DNA of 64,000 bases from Ruminococcus flavefaciens. Lineage in GTDB: Bacteria > Bacillota > Clostridia > Oscillospirales > Ruminococcaceae. A model generated the notes under the pieces. That model saw only the letters and a program-made list of their open reading frames with translations, had not been told where the DNA came from and made no database searches. Where the stretch lies: the NCBI RefSeq assembly GCF_900116855.1, contig NZ_UETD01000010.1:124001-188000 (forward strand), given 5' to 3'. Position numbers and translations under genes: made by a program. The first letter of the stretch is position 1, and each line of letters opens with the position of its first letter. Below are positions 27,038 to 35,121 of the stretch, piece by piece.

Positions 27038-27729
27038 TCTCCTTTTATTTTCAGAGTACGGAGGTACTGCTTCTGCTCCGCGGTTATGCGGAAGCTTTCC
27101 ACCGCCTTCTGTATAGTCTTGTTGTGAGTCCATATATCCAGCCTTTTCTGCTCGATATAGGGAAGTATCTCGGCATAGTTGGAGGCAAGTGCCGCAGAGA
27201 AGTACCACGCCCTCGCCATATTTATGTAGTATTCCTCGGAGCGGATATCCGCTGTCATATCGGCATATTCCCTGCGGAAGTGCTCCCCGAGGAAATGCTT
27301 CATCAGCATACAGATGCCGAATCTGACCGTATATGTGCGGTCGGAAGCTATCCAGCGGCGTATGCAGGGCAGCAGCTCCTCGCGGTGCTTTGCGAACACC
27401 TTTGGGGAGAACTGGTCACAGGTCGCCCAGTTGTCGATGAAAGGGAGAAAGCTCTCGGTCAGAGCCAGACATTTTGAAAAGTCCTTTTCATCGGCGATGA
27501 TGAATGCGTGGAGCTGGTTCTCCTCAAAGCTGCCGTGGGGGAGAGCCGACAGAAAATCGGCTGTATCCTCGCGTTTCCGCAGCTCCTTTGCCAGATTTCG
27601 CAGGTCGGGGGTGCGGACTCCGAGAAAGCGGCTTGCTTCTGCCTCGGGAATGGTCTTTCTCTGGGAAAGGGCGTATTTTTCGTCGCCGAGGCTGCCGAGA
27701 GCTGCCCCGATATGGGTAAATATGCTCAT
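27034..27729 (-). CDS. AlkD-like DNA alkylation repair protein
   Basis: 231 residues from the ATG at 27729 (AAAGGGG upstream). All-helical HEAT-like protein of the DNA alkylation repair family: [50 protein letters not shown] and [13 protein letters not shown] are typical conserved blocks, including the Trp-Asp pair around the active cleft of AlkD. Expected to remove bulky or positively charged alkyl bases. Coupled to queA by a 4-base overlap. Confidence 0.9.
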   Translation of the reverse strand: MSIFTHIGAALGSLGDEKYALSQRKTIPEAEASRFLGVRTPDLRNLAKELRKREDTADFLSALPHGSFEENQLHAFIIADEKDFSKCLALTESFLPFIDNWATCDQFSPKVFAKHREELLPCIRRWIASDRTYTVRFGICMLMKHFLGEHFRREYADMTADIRSEEYYINMARAWYFSAALASNYAEILPYIEQKRLDIWTHNKTIQKAVESFRITAEQKQYLRTLKIKGE

Positions 27730-27758
27730 ATGACACCCCTTTCTGTGAAAAATAATTT

Positions 27759-27787
27759 TTTGTAAAATCATCAAAAACTGTTGACAA
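27759..27787 (-). promoter_or_regulatory. Candidate promoter of the alkD-queA unit
   Basis: On the minus strand TTGTCA (27787-27782) and TACAAA (27764-27759) with a 17-bp spacer. Its -35 overlaps the -35 of the divergent lysine-riboswitch promoter, so the two may compete. Confidence 0.45.
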
Positions 27788-27809
27788 CGTATCTTTAAAG
27801 TGCTATTAT
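27781..27809 (+). promoter_or_regulatory. Promoter of the lysine-riboswitch operon
   Basis: TTGACA at 27781-27786, a 17-bp spacer, TGC-TATTAT at 27801-27809. The transcript would start a few bases before the riboswitch. Confidence 0.8.
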
Positions 27810-27814
27810 GTAAA

Positions 27815-28046
27815 CAAGGTAGAGGCGCGGCTGCGAAAAGTACCTGTTCACGGGACGACCCGTCCGATGGTGGACAGCGAAAGGCAATGCCGCCGAAGAG
27901 CTGTCTTTGGTAAATTCAGCTCTGGCTGTATGTCAAACAGGTATGCAGCTGTCATCATGTGTGATGGAGAGCTATCGGCATATGTTCACGAAATATGTCA
28001 ACATTTCTATTATAACGCATGATGAGCCGGTTTGCAACCGGTTTTT
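27815..28046 (+). promoter_or_regulatory. Lysine riboswitch (L box) with terminator
   Basis: The leader matches the conserved lysine aptamer blocks in order: GGTAGAGGCGCGG...AAAAGTA, GCGAAAGGCAATGCCGCCGAAG, CTGGCTGT...GCAGCTGTCA and GGAGAGCTATCGGCA. The aptamer runs from about 27815 to 27985. A terminator stem CCGGTT/AACCGG (28027-28032 and 28036-28041) with TTTTTATTATTTTTT follows. High lysine should favour the terminator and reduce asd-dapA-dapB expression. The leader ends in AAGGAGAGG, the asd RBS. Confidence 0.95.
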
Positions 28047-28083
28047 ATTATTTTTTGTAATTTTTTATCAAGGAGAGGTCAAT

Positions 28084-29163
28084 ATGAAACAGTACAACGT
28101 AGGCATTATAGGCGCAACGGGCATGGTAGGACAGCGTTTTGCGACACTTCTGGAGAACCATCCGTGGTTCAATGTCAAGGTGCTTGCAGCTTCACCCAGA
28201 AGTGCAGGTCAGACATATGAGCAGGCAGCAGGCAGCCGCTGGAAGATGGCAGTGCCCATGCCCGCAGCTATGAAGGATATGGTCCTCATGGATGCTACTT
28301 CCGACATTGAGAAGATCGCAGGCATGGTGGATTTCTGCTTCTGTGCAGTTGATATGAAGAAGGACGAGATCAAGGCTCTGGAGGAGGCTTATGCCAAGGC
28401 AGAGTGCCCCATCGTTTCCAATAACTCCGCACACAGATTTACTCCCGACGTTCCCATGGTAGTTCCGGAGATTAATCCCGACCACATCGAGATCATCAAG
28501 GCTCAGAGAGAGCGTCTCGGCACAAAGAGAGGCTTTATCGCAGTCAAGTCCAACTGCTCTATCCAGAGCTATGTTCCCGCACTTCACCCCCTGAGAAAGT
28601 TCGGTCTGAAGAACGTTCTTGCTTGTACTTATCAGGCTATCTCGGGCGCAGGCAAGAATTTCGAGACATGGCCCGAGATGGTGGATAACCTCATCCCCTT
28701 CATCGGCGGCGAGGAGGAGAAGTCCGAGCAGGAGCCTCTGAAGGTATGGGGCGAGATCAAGGGCAACGAGATCGTAAAGGCAACAGCTCCCAATATTACA
28801 ACACAGTGTCTCCGTGTCCCCGTATCTGACGGACATACGGCTGCTGTATTCGTAAGCTTTGAGAACAAGCCCTCAAAGGAGGAGATCCTCCAGCTCTGGA
28901 AGGACTTCAAGGGCGTTCCTCAGGAGCTTGAGCTCCCCAGCGCTCCCAAGCAGTTCATCCACTACTTCGAGGAGGACGATCGTCCTCAGGCTAAGCTTGA
29001 CAGAAATCTCGAGGGCGGCATGGCAGTATCAACAGGCCGTCTCAGAGAGGATACACAGTACGATTACAAGTTCGTATGCCTCTCACACAATACACTGAGA
29101 GGTGCAGCAGGCGGCGGTGTCCTCCTTGCTGAACTCCTTGCAGCAAAGGGCTATTTCGATTAA
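28084..29163 (+). CDS. asd: Aspartate-semialdehyde dehydrogenase
   Basis: 359 residues from the ATG at 28084, just after AGGAGAGG; the open frame upstream of it is riboswitch RNA. Reduces aspartyl phosphate to the semialdehyde, the branch point to lysine/diaminopimelate, threonine and methionine. NADP-binding motif GATGMVGQRF at residues 9-18; catalytic Cys158 in KSNCSIQSYVPAL; FETWPEMVDN and VSDGHTAAVFVSFE are typical of the archaeal/fungal-like Asd branch found in many Clostridia. First gene of the riboswitch operon. Confidence 0.96.
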   Translation: MKQYNVGIIGATGMVGQRFATLLENHPWFNVKVLAASPRSAGQTYEQAAGSRWKMAVPMPAAMKDMVLMDATSDIEKIAGMVDFCFCAVDMKKDEIKALEEAYAKAECPIVSNNSAHRFTPDVPMVVPEINPDHIEIIKAQRERLGTKRGFIAVKSNCSIQSYVPALHPLRKFGLKNVLACTYQAISGAGKNFETWPEMVDNLIPFIGGEEEKSEQEPLKVWGEIKGNEIVKATAPNITTQCLRVPVSDGHTAAVFVSFENKPSKEEILQLWKDFKGVPQELELPSAPKQFIHYFEEDDRPQAKLDRNLEGGMAVSTGRLREDTQYDYKFVCLSHNTLRGAAGGGVLLAELLAAKGYFD

Positions 29164-29178
29164 GCGGGGAGCCCCGGA

Positions 29179-29600
29179 TTAATGCATAATGCATAATTCA
29201 TAATGCATAATTATATGGCTGGCGAAAATGTTATTGTTAGTAAAAGTAAAGCTTTTGCTCTCAGAATAATAAAAATGTATAAATATCTGACTTCTGAAAA
29301 GAAAGAGTATATACTGTCAAAACAGATACTCAGATGCGGTACGAGTATTGGCGCAAATGTAAAAGAGGCGATACGCGGACAGAGTAAAGCTGATTTTTAT
29401 GCTAAAATGAGTATTGCGTTAAAAGAAGCGAGTGAAACTGAGTATTGGTTAGAGCTTCTTAATGAAAGTGATTATATTGAAGAAAAACATTTCCGCAGTA
29501 TTTATCCGGAATGTCAGGAATTGATAAAAATTCTTACATCAATATGTAAAACTATAGATTCGTAGTTTAATTATGCATTACGCATTACGAATTACGAATT
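29179..29600 (+). mobile_element. Repeat-bounded insertion carrying a four-helix-bundle gene
   Basis: The four-helix-bundle gene is enclosed by AT-rich inverted ends. The left end (29179-29213) holds three tandem units of TAATGCATAAT/TAATTCATAAT type. The right end (29567-29600) holds the inverse, AATTATGCATTACGCATTACGAATTACGAATT. TAATGCATAATTA is perfectly inverted between them. It lies exactly between asd and dapA in the lysine operon, where no gene is expected, and the dapA RBS lies just outside. It looks like an insertion, though no transposase is encoded and no clear target duplication was found. Confidence 0.6.
29203..29565 (+). CDS. Four-helix-bundle protein of the 23S rRNA intervening-sequence (S23/IVP) family
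   Basis: 120 residues, mostly helical. Family signs are KSKAFALRIIKMYKYL, LSKQILRCGTSIGANVKEAIRG and the second-half KMSIALKEASETEYWLELL, matching the TIGR02436/S23 four-helix-bundle family, to which the Avd accessory protein of diversity-generating retroelements is related. No Shine-Dalgarno is seen. The ATG at 29203 lies inside the left repeat, with a second at 29215 in the same frame, so the start is unsure. Expression would come from the lysine-riboswitch transcript. Family members bind nucleic acids or partner proteins; the role here is unknown. Confidence 0.85.
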   Translation: MHNYMAGENVIVSKSKAFALRIIKMYKYLTSEKKEYILSKQILRCGTSIGANVKEAIRGQSKADFYAKMSIALKEASETEYWLELLNESDYIEEKHFRSIYPECQELIKILTSICKTIDS

Positions 29601-29619
29601 GAACGAAAGGTTGAGTGTA

Positions 29620-30510
29620 ATGAAGAACACTATTTTCACCGGCGCTGCTGTGGCTATCATCACGCCCATGAACGCCGACGGTTCTATAAATTATGACGAG
29701 CTGGGACGCATCATCGACGACCAGATCGAAAGAGGCACCGATGCTGTAGTTATCTGCGGCACCACAGGTGAGTCAGCAACTATGACAGACGACGAGCACC
29801 GCGACTGCATCAGGTTCGCAGTAAAGCACGTTGCAGGCAGAGTTCCTGTTATCGCAGGTGCGGGCAGCAACGATACACGCTATGCCGTAGAGCTCTCCAA
29901 GGAGGCTGAGGCAACAGGCGCAGATGCTCTTCTCCACGTTACACCTTATTATAATAAGGCAACACAGAAGGGTCTCGTTGCACACTTCACAGCTATCGCC
30001 GACGCCGTGAACATCCCCATTATCCTTTACAATGTTCCCAGCAGAACCGGCTGCGGCTTTGACGTGGCTACAGTAAAGGAGCTTTCAAAGCACAGGAATA
30101 TCGCTGCTATCAAGGAAGCAAGCGGCAACATCAGCTATGTTGCAAAGCTGGCAGCTGCCTGCGGCGACGATATCGACATATACAGCGGCAACGATGACAT
30201 GGTGGTTCCTATCATGTCGCTGGGCGGAAAGGGCGTTATCTCCGTAGCTTCGCACATTATCCCCAAGGAGATGCACGACATGGTGCAGCTCTGTCTCGAT
30301 AACAATTTCGCAGAGGCTATGAAGCTCCAGATAAAGTATCTGGATATCTGCAACGACCTGTTCATCGAGGTCAATCCCATACCGATAAAGGAAGCAATGA
30401 ATATGCTGGGCTGGAACGCAGGTCCCTGCCGTCTGCCTCTCTGCGAGCTGACAGATGAGCACAGGGCTAAGCTGAGAGCTACTCTGGCAAAGCACGGACT
30501 CATCAAGTAA
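29620..30510 (+). CDS. dapA: 4-hydroxy-tetrahydrodipicolinate synthase
   Basis: 296 residues from the ATG at 29620 (GAAAGG upstream; a TTG at 29599 lies in the repeat and is rejected). Condenses pyruvate with aspartate semialdehyde. Active-site signs: GTTGESATM (Thr pair), LYNVPSRTGC (Tyr), and the Schiff-base Lys165 in IAAIKEASGN; GNDDMVVPIMSLGGKGVISV is also typical. Cytosolic tetramer by family. Second pathway gene of the operon, 108 bases beyond the tail of asd if the inserted element is removed from the count. Confidence 0.97.
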   Translation: MKNTIFTGAAVAIITPMNADGSINYDELGRIIDDQIERGTDAVVICGTTGESATMTDDEHRDCIRFAVKHVAGRVPVIAGAGSNDTRYAVELSKEAEATGADALLHVTPYYNKATQKGLVAHFTAIADAVNIPIILYNVPSRTGCGFDVATVKELSKHRNIAAIKEASGNISYVAKLAAACGDDIDIYSGNDDMVVPIMSLGGKGVISVASHIIPKEMHDMVQLCLDNNFAEAMKLQIKYLDICNDLFIEVNPIPIKEAMNMLGWNAGPCRLPLCELTDEHRAKLRATLAKHGLIK

Positions 30511-30538
30511 ACCATCCACCGAAAAGGAAGTGTAAAGT

Positions 30539-31288
30539 ATGACTAATATAGCTATCTGCGGCGCTAACGGCAGGATGGGACACAATATCTTCAATTGTGC
30601 CGCCGAGAGAGAGGACTGCACAGTAGTTGCAGGCATCGACATCTACACCAAGCAGTATGCGGATTTCCCCATTGTGGAGACTCCTGCACAGCTGCCCGTA
30701 AAGCCCGATGTTATCATAGATTTCTCAAATCCTGCTTCTCTGGACGGACTTCTTGACTACTGCCTGTCTACGGGAACTCCCATAGTTATCGGCGCAACAG
30801 GCTACACAGACGAGCAGACCGCCAAGATAAAGGCAGCTGCACAGCAGATACCCGTGTTCTTCACATTCAATATGTCACTGGGCATCAACCTGCTGGTACA
30901 GCTGGCAAAGAAGGCAGCCGAGGTGCTGGGCGACAGCTTCGATATCGAGATAGTGGAGAAGCACCACAACCAGAAGATAGACGCTCCCAGCGGAACCGCA
31001 ATAATGCTGGCAAATGCAATAAACGAGACACTTGACAATTCCAAGCACTACGTTTACGACCGTCACTCACGCCGTCAGAAGCGTGAGAAATCCGAGATAG
31101 GAATGCACTCGATTCGCGGCGGCACTATCGTAGGTGAGCACGACGTTATCTTTGCAGGCCATGATGAGGTCATAACCCTTTCCCACTCGGCAGCTTCAAA
31201 GGCTGTTTTCGCAGCGGGAGCTGTAAATGCAGCGGTATTCCTCAAGGACCAGCCTGCGGGACTTTATGATATGTCATTTTTAGTATAA
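30539..31288 (+). CDS. dapB: 4-hydroxy-tetrahydrodipicolinate reductase
   Basis: 249 residues. NAD(P)-binding motif CGANGRMGHN at the start; VIIDFSNPASLDGLLDYC; VIGATGYTDEQ; and the substrate loop VEKHHNQKIDAPSGTA with the catalytic His-His and Lys. Acts directly after DapA on the way to meso-diaminopimelate and lysine. AAGGAAG RBS, 28 bases after dapA. Last gene before a strong terminator. Confidence 0.97.
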   Translation: MTNIAICGANGRMGHNIFNCAAEREDCTVVAGIDIYTKQYADFPIVETPAQLPVKPDVIIDFSNPASLDGLLDYCLSTGTPIVIGATGYTDEQTAKIKAAAQQIPVFFTFNMSLGINLLVQLAKKAAEVLGDSFDIEIVEKHHNQKIDAPSGTAIMLANAINETLDNSKHYVYDRHSRRQKREKSEIGMHSIRGGTIVGEHDVIFAGHDEVITLSHSAASKAVFAAGAVNAAVFLKDQPAGLYDMSFLV

Positions 31289-31296
31289 GACGTGAT

Positions 31297-31319
31297 CCCC
31301 CTCTTGAAGAAAGAGGGGG
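31297..31319 (+). terminator. Terminator of the asd-dapA-dapB operon
   Basis: CCCCCTCTT (31297-31305) pairs with AAGAGGGGG (31311-31319), followed by AAGCTTTTTTAG. Confidence 0.88.
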
Positions 31320-31336
31320 AAGCTTTTTTAGATAAG

Positions 31337-31490
31337 TCGGAATTTAACGCCTGCGGTGTTAAATTCCGAAGCCCTTAGCTTTTAGCCCTTAGGAAGCGGC
31401 TCCGCCGCTTTATTATCGGGCGGCGGAACGCCGCCCCTACATCAGGCTAACGGCTCAAATCAAAATTTAGCTTTGCTAAATTTTGATTTG
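31337..31490. repeat. Composite palindromic intergenic element, family 1 (copy 2, reversed)
   Basis: Order reversed relative to 10659-10840: palindrome CGGAATTTAACGCC/GGTGTTAAATTCCG (31338-31368), GCCCTTAGCTTTTAGCCCTTA repeats, GC hairpins, one GGCTAACGGC unit, then palindrome AAATCAAAATTTAGC/GCTAAATTTTGATTT (31457-31489). It has fewer direct-repeat units than copy 1, so the ends vary in unit number while the core is almost the same. Confidence 0.85.
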
Positions 31491-31528
31491 AAAAGAATGT
31501 GCTTTGAAAACGACAAAAGGAGGTAAAA

Positions 31529-32095
31529 ATGCTTACACATACCGGTACACAGACAATAGAGACCGACAGGCTTATTCTGAGACGGTTTGAATATTCCGAC
31601 GACGATGCTATGCTGAAATACTGGGTAGCTGACGAAAAGGTGCAGTCCTTGTATTCAGAGCCTGTTTACTCCACAAAGGAGGAGGTAAAGGGGCTTCTGG
31701 ACAAGTACATCGGTGGCTGCGCCCGTGAGGACTATTACCGCTGGGCAGTCATCGACAAGGAGTGCGGCGAGTGTATCGGACAGATAGCCTATTTCCTTGT
31801 GGACAGCAAGAACCACTTCGCGGAGATAGAGTACTGCATAGGCTCGCAGTTCCAGCGCAGGGGCTATGCCACCGAAGCTGCAAAGGCTGTGATAGCCTAC
31901 GGATTTGACAGAATGAATCTGCACAAGGTGCAGATATGCTGCAAGACCATAAACGCTCCGTCCCGAAAGGTCATAGAGAAGTGCGGACTTACATTCGAGG
32001 GCACTCTCAGGGACTATTTCTATATGGACGGTCAGTATGTGGGCAGGCATTACTTCTCCATACTGCGCGATGAATATGAAAACAGGAGGCAATAA
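31529..32095 (+). CDS. GNAT-family N-acetyltransferase (RimJ/RimL-like)
   Basis: 188 residues. ETDRLILRRFEYSDDDAMLKYW is the usual N-terminus of RimJ/RimL-type acetyltransferases, and IEYCIGSQFQRRGYATEAAKAV holds the acetyl-CoA pyrophosphate loop (QxxGxA). NLHKVQICCKTINAPSRKVIEKCGLTFEG follows as in the family. RBS AAAGGAGGT. The acceptor (protein N-terminus, amine or antibiotic) cannot be told. It ends 1 base before the thioesterase gene. Confidence 0.9.
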   Translation: MLTHTGTQTIETDRLILRRFEYSDDDAMLKYWVADEKVQSLYSEPVYSTKEEVKGLLDKYIGGCAREDYYRWAVIDKECGECIGQIAYFLVDSKNHFAEIEYCIGSQFQRRGYATEAAKAVIAYGFDRMNLHKVQICCKTINAPSRKVIEKCGLTFEGTLRDYFYMDGQYVGRHYFSILRDEYENRRQ

Positions 32096-32096
32096 A

Positions 32097-32498
32097 ATGA
32101 CTGATAACGAAACACTTGAAAGAGTACGCGAGACATTCCGCGGCGACCGCTTTGCCACGGAAATGGGAGCGGTTATTGATGAGTTAGGGGACCACTATTC
32201 AAAGTGCAGCCTTGTTCTCAACGAACACCACAGGAACGCTGTCGGCGGTATCATGGGCGGAGTTTACTTCACCCTTGCGGATTTTGCCTTTGCAGTTGCT
32301 TCAAACTGGCAGCAGGCAGGAGTAGTTGGGCTCAACTGCGACGCCTCGTTCATAGGAGTTCCCAAGACAGAGCGCATCATCGCCGAAGCAAGGCTCATCA
32401 AGGACGGCAGGACAATATGCTGCTACAATGTTGACATAAGGGACGAGCTGGGCAATCCTGTTGCCGCAGTCCAGTGTGTCGGCTTCCGTAAGAGCTGA
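32097..32498 (+). CDS. Hotdog-fold acyl-CoA thioesterase (PaaI-like)
   Basis: 133 residues from the ATG at 32097, which has ACAGGAGGC upstream inside the end of the acetyltransferase gene. Hotdog signature: HHRNAVGGIMGGVYFTLADFAFAVASN contains the HxxxxGGxxxxLAD pattern of PaaI-type thioesterases, then GLNCDASFIGVPKTERIIAEAR and a final CCYNVDIRDELGN. Probably hydrolyses an acyl-CoA in the cytosol; substrate unknown. Likely co-translated with the acetyltransferase. Confidence 0.87.
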   Translation: MTDNETLERVRETFRGDRFATEMGAVIDELGDHYSKCSLVLNEHHRNAVGGIMGGVYFTLADFAFAVASNWQQAGVVGLNCDASFIGVPKTERIIAEARLIKDGRTICCYNVDIRDELGNPVAAVQCVGFRKS

Positions 32499-32514
32499 TA
32501 ATTCTCACTTAAAA

Positions 32515-32662
32515 AACATAATTTAGCGCGTATGCGCTAAGTTGATAGTTGAAAGTTGAGAGTTGAGAGTTAATGTGTTCGCTTCGCTCACAATATTTAA
32601 ATATTGTCGCCGCAGGCGACTCCACAACTATCAACTCTAAACTCTCAACTCTAAACTCAAAT
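32515..32662. repeat. Composite palindromic intergenic element, family 2 (copy 2, reversed, one end lost)
   Basis: Reverse orientation of 19760-19938: TTTAGCGC/GCGCTAA end first, GTTGAAAGTTGAGAGTTGAGAG repeats, core hairpins (TGTTCGCTTCGCTCAC, CAATATTTAAATATTG, GTCGCC/GGCGAC), and the CAACTCTAAACTC cluster. The AAATCAAAATTTAGC palindrome is missing except for AAATC at 32658-32662. Confidence 0.85.
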
Positions 32663-32681
32663 CGGCATTGTCAATAAAAAT

Positions 32682-32718
32682 AGCCATAGTATTTCTTAAA
32701 ATGGGAAATACTATGGCT
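32682..32718 (-). terminator. Terminator of the GGDEF gene
   Basis: AGCCATAGTATTTC (32682-32695) pairs with GAAATACTATGGCT (32705-32718); on the minus strand ATTTTTATT follows. Confidence 0.85.
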
Positions 32719-32729
32719 TTATTGTTTAT

Positions 32730-34640
32730 TCAGACCTTTTCGGACTTTCTTGCCAGCTTTTTCTGCCTTTTTATCTCATACATCTTCTCGTCTGCCATTT
32801 TGATGATACTGTAAAGGGTATCATGTTCATTGGCTTTAGTGACTATGCTTCCGATACTTGCGGAAATAACGTAGGGCTTTTTCACCAGCTTGTTGATATT
32901 CTCAAGCTCGGTGTTGAACCTGTGCTCCAGTGCCTCCACAGCTCCCTGTGAAGCGTTGGTGCTGAATATGATGAACTCGTCGCCGCCGAATCTTGCACAT
33001 ATGCTTCCGCGGCCGCAGCAGCTGCTGATGATGTTGGCAAGGCGCTGTATAGCGAAATCGCCCTCATTGTGTCCGTAGTTGTCGTTGATGAACTTCAGAC
33101 CGTCCATATCTATGAAGCTGAGCAGCATTTCCTTCCCGTTGGCAACGCACTCCCTGAACATATCATCGGCGATATTGATGAAGCCGTTGCGGTTGTAGAT
33201 GTTGCAGAGGGGGTCGATGACGTACAGGCGGTTCAGCTCGTCCATAGCCTTGTTGAGGTGGAAGAGCTTGCGGATATTCTCTATGGAGTTGCTCAGCGTC
33301 ATGGTAAGGGTGTGACAGAGCAGGCTGTAAATAGGGAAGTCTCCGTTTGTGATTATGTAGTAGCCCAGACAGCGGTCGCCGAAATGGAGAGGGAGGAAGT
33401 AGTTTATGCAGCTCCTTTCCTCAAAGCCCTCGGGGAACATATTGCTGCTGGGGTAATAGCCCACGCTCCTGCGCTGACCCTTGTCCCAGATAAGGGGAGC
33501 GGTCATGTAGCTCTTATAAGCATTCGGCTCGGAGATGACGGGCGCAGAGTTAAAGGCGTCCTGCCAGTCCTCACTGAGACAGAGCTGGAACTTTTCGCAT
33601 TCCAGCTCGCCGATGAGCTTTTCGATAACGTCGAAGCATTCCGAAGCGGTCTCGGTCTCGGCAAGTCCTGCGGTAAGGCGGTTTATCATGAGTATATTGC
33701 TGTTGGTCACCTCTGTTTTGCGGAAGGTGACCTTTTTGTATGCGATGAGGTCATCGTGCTCCTCGTTCCTGCATCCGCAGCTCTCGCTGAATACGGGAGC
33801 GGCTTCTAGAGTGATGCTGTGAGGCTGTTCTATGCCGTTTATGACATTGAGGAGCACCTCCGCAGCCTGAAAACCTGCTTTGTACAGCGGACGCTTGACC
33901 GAGGTCATGGCAGGGCTGCAGTTCCTTGCGTTGAATGTATTGTCGAAGCCTGTGACCATAACGTCATCGGGGACCTTGTATCCCAGCTTTTCCAGAGATG
34001 ACACAACTGTCAGAGCCATGCTGTCATTGGCACAGACGAATGCGTCGGGAAGCTCTTTTCCCGAAGCGGCAAATTCGTCCACGGCGAGCTTTCCGTCATA
34101 GCTTTTGAAGTCGCCGTAGTATATGCGTTCCTCGTCGATAGGGAGCCCGTTTTCCTCCATGGCGGCTCTGAAAGCGTCATATCGAGCCTTGCCCTCGGGA
34201 TTGGGCAGGGGACCCGAAACAAAGTTTATGACCTTGGCGCCGTGGAACTGTATGATATGGTTCACCAGCTTCTTCATGACAGAGAAGTTGTCGATGCGGA
34301 TGTCATAGAACTCGGGAAACTCGTGGCTCTCGAATATGACGGTGGGGATATGAGCGCTTCTGACTCTTTCGAGAATGCGTGTGCGTATCTCCTTGTCGCC
34401 GAAGGTGTTGGTCATAAGAAGGACTCCGTCAAAACGGGTATAATCTATTAAGTTGTAAATGCTCACCTCGCCGATATCGAAGGTCCTGCTTCCGACCATA
34501 CCGCCGAAGGCAGCAAAATAAGACACATTGATGTTGTGCTCAAGTGCGAAATTGTTGATCCCGCGTATAGTATTGTACTGATACTCTTCGTCGAGTCCGG
34601 AGACAATGACGGCGATGTTGATAATTCTTTCGGAATCCAT
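32730..34640 (-). CDS. LacI-type sensor domain fused to a GGDEF diguanylate cyclase
   Basis: 636 residues. Residues 1-300 form a periplasmic-binding/LacI-like sensor (IINIAVIVSGLDEEYQYNTI, ANDSMALTVVSSLEKLGYKV, VMVTGFDNT) but with no N-terminal helix-turn-helix and no signal peptide, so sensing is probably cytosolic. A middle region (about 310-465) lacks a clear family. The C-terminal GGDEF domain has YVIDPLCNIYNRNGF and an intact RFGGDEFIIF near residue 550, with IDMDGLKFINDNYGHNEGD before it, so cyclic-di-GMP synthesis is likely. No RxxD inhibitory site is seen in front of GGDEF. RBS GAGGGG. It lies next to the large xylanase gene, divergently oriented, and sugar sensing is an inference from the fold. 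Confidence 0.88.
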   Translation of the reverse strand: MDSERIINIAVIVSGLDEEYQYNTIRGINNFALEHNINVSYFAAFGGMVGSRTFDIGEVSIYNLIDYTRFDGVLLMTNTFGDKEIRTRILERVRSAHIPTVIFESHEFPEFYDIRIDNFSVMKKLVNHIIQFHGAKVINFVSGPLPNPEGKARYDAFRAAMEENGLPIDEERIYYGDFKSYDGKLAVDEFAASGKELPDAFVCANDSMALTVVSSLEKLGYKVPDDVMVTGFDNTFNARNCSPAMTSVKRPLYKAGFQAAEVLLNVINGIEQPHSITLEAAPVFSESCGCRNEEHDDLIAYKKVTFRKTEVTNSNILMINRLTAGLAETETASECFDVIEKLIGELECEKFQLCLSEDWQDAFNSAPVISEPNAYKSYMTAPLIWDKGQRRSVGYYPSSNMFPEGFEERSCINYFLPLHFGDRCLGYYIITNGDFPIYSLLCHTLTMTLSNSIENIRKLFHLNKAMDELNRLYVIDPLCNIYNRNGFINIADDMFRECVANGKEMLLSFIDMDGLKFINDNYGHNEGDFAIQRLANIISSCCGRGSICARFGGDEFIIFSTNASQGAVEALEHRFNTELENINKLVKKPYVISASIGSIVTKANEHDTLYSIIKMADEKMYEIKRQKKLARKSEKV

Positions 34641-34679
34641 GCTATCCCCTCTTGTGAATGGAGTTATATACCTGATACA

Positions 34680-34685
34680 ATTATA
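34680..34685 (-). promoter_or_regulatory. Candidate extended -10 of the GGDEF gene
   Basis: On the minus strand TGG-TATAAT (34688-34680) lies about 40 bases before the start codon. The -35 position (34708-34703, CTTTAT) is poor, as is common with extended -10 promoters. Confidence 0.45.
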
Positions 34686-34689
34686 CCAC

Positions 34690-35092
34690 TTCTGCGGAAA
34701 AAATAAAGGATTTAGCGAACTTTTTGGAGGATGTTACATTATCACAGTTTTGGCTTTGTGCAAAACCACAAAAGAAAATATACGGGCAGTTGTTTCGCGG
34801 AAATAAATAATGAAAAGCAGGGTGCCGCCTTGTCACGGAGGATGAGGTAGCTCCTGCTTGTTTAGGTTAAAATTTTGTTAAATATACTAATGCACGCAGA
34901 TACGTTGATCTGACCGCAAATATCGGTAGGTTTCGGGTAGCGCAAAAGTGCAATGCCACTTATCATTTTGTGCTGTCAAAACAACGGAAAAACAACGCAG
35001 AACCGTGAAATGTATAAAAAAACGCAACAAGTGGAAGCTAAAATGTGCAAAAAGAGCAAAAAATGAGCAAGCCCAAAAATTGTTAGCAACAT
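34690..35092. other. Long non-coding gap between GGDEF and xylanase genes
   Basis: About 400 bases with no convincing gene. AT-rich, with a GC-richer hairpin at 34815-34859 (AAGCAG/CTGCTT enclosing GGAG/CTCC around GATGAGGTAG). The hairpin could be a structured RNA or operator, but I cannot place it in a known riboswitch class. A Lys-rich open frame (34948-35223) overlaps the xylanase promoter and is not believed. Confidence 0.5.
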
Positions 35093-35121
35093 TTGACTTG
35101 AATAGTTCACAGAAATGTAAT
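35093..35121 (+). promoter_or_regulatory. Promoter of the large xylanase
   Basis: TTGACT (35093-35098), 17-bp spacer, TGTAAT (35116-35121), leaving a leader of about 115 bases. The leader contains AGCTGAGGAAAAGGAGG and a GCAGGTATTGTGCTTTTGC imperfect hairpin. Confidence 0.6.

Noticed and set aside
27907-28083. N-terminal extension of asd from an upstream ATG
   Set aside because: This stretch is the lysine riboswitch and its terminator. The extended residues do not resemble Asd, and the true RBS precedes 28084.
29179-29600. A retroelement or a 23S rRNA intervening sequence
   Set aside because: There is no reverse transcriptase, template repeat or rRNA around the four-helix-bundle gene, so only the protein family is shared.
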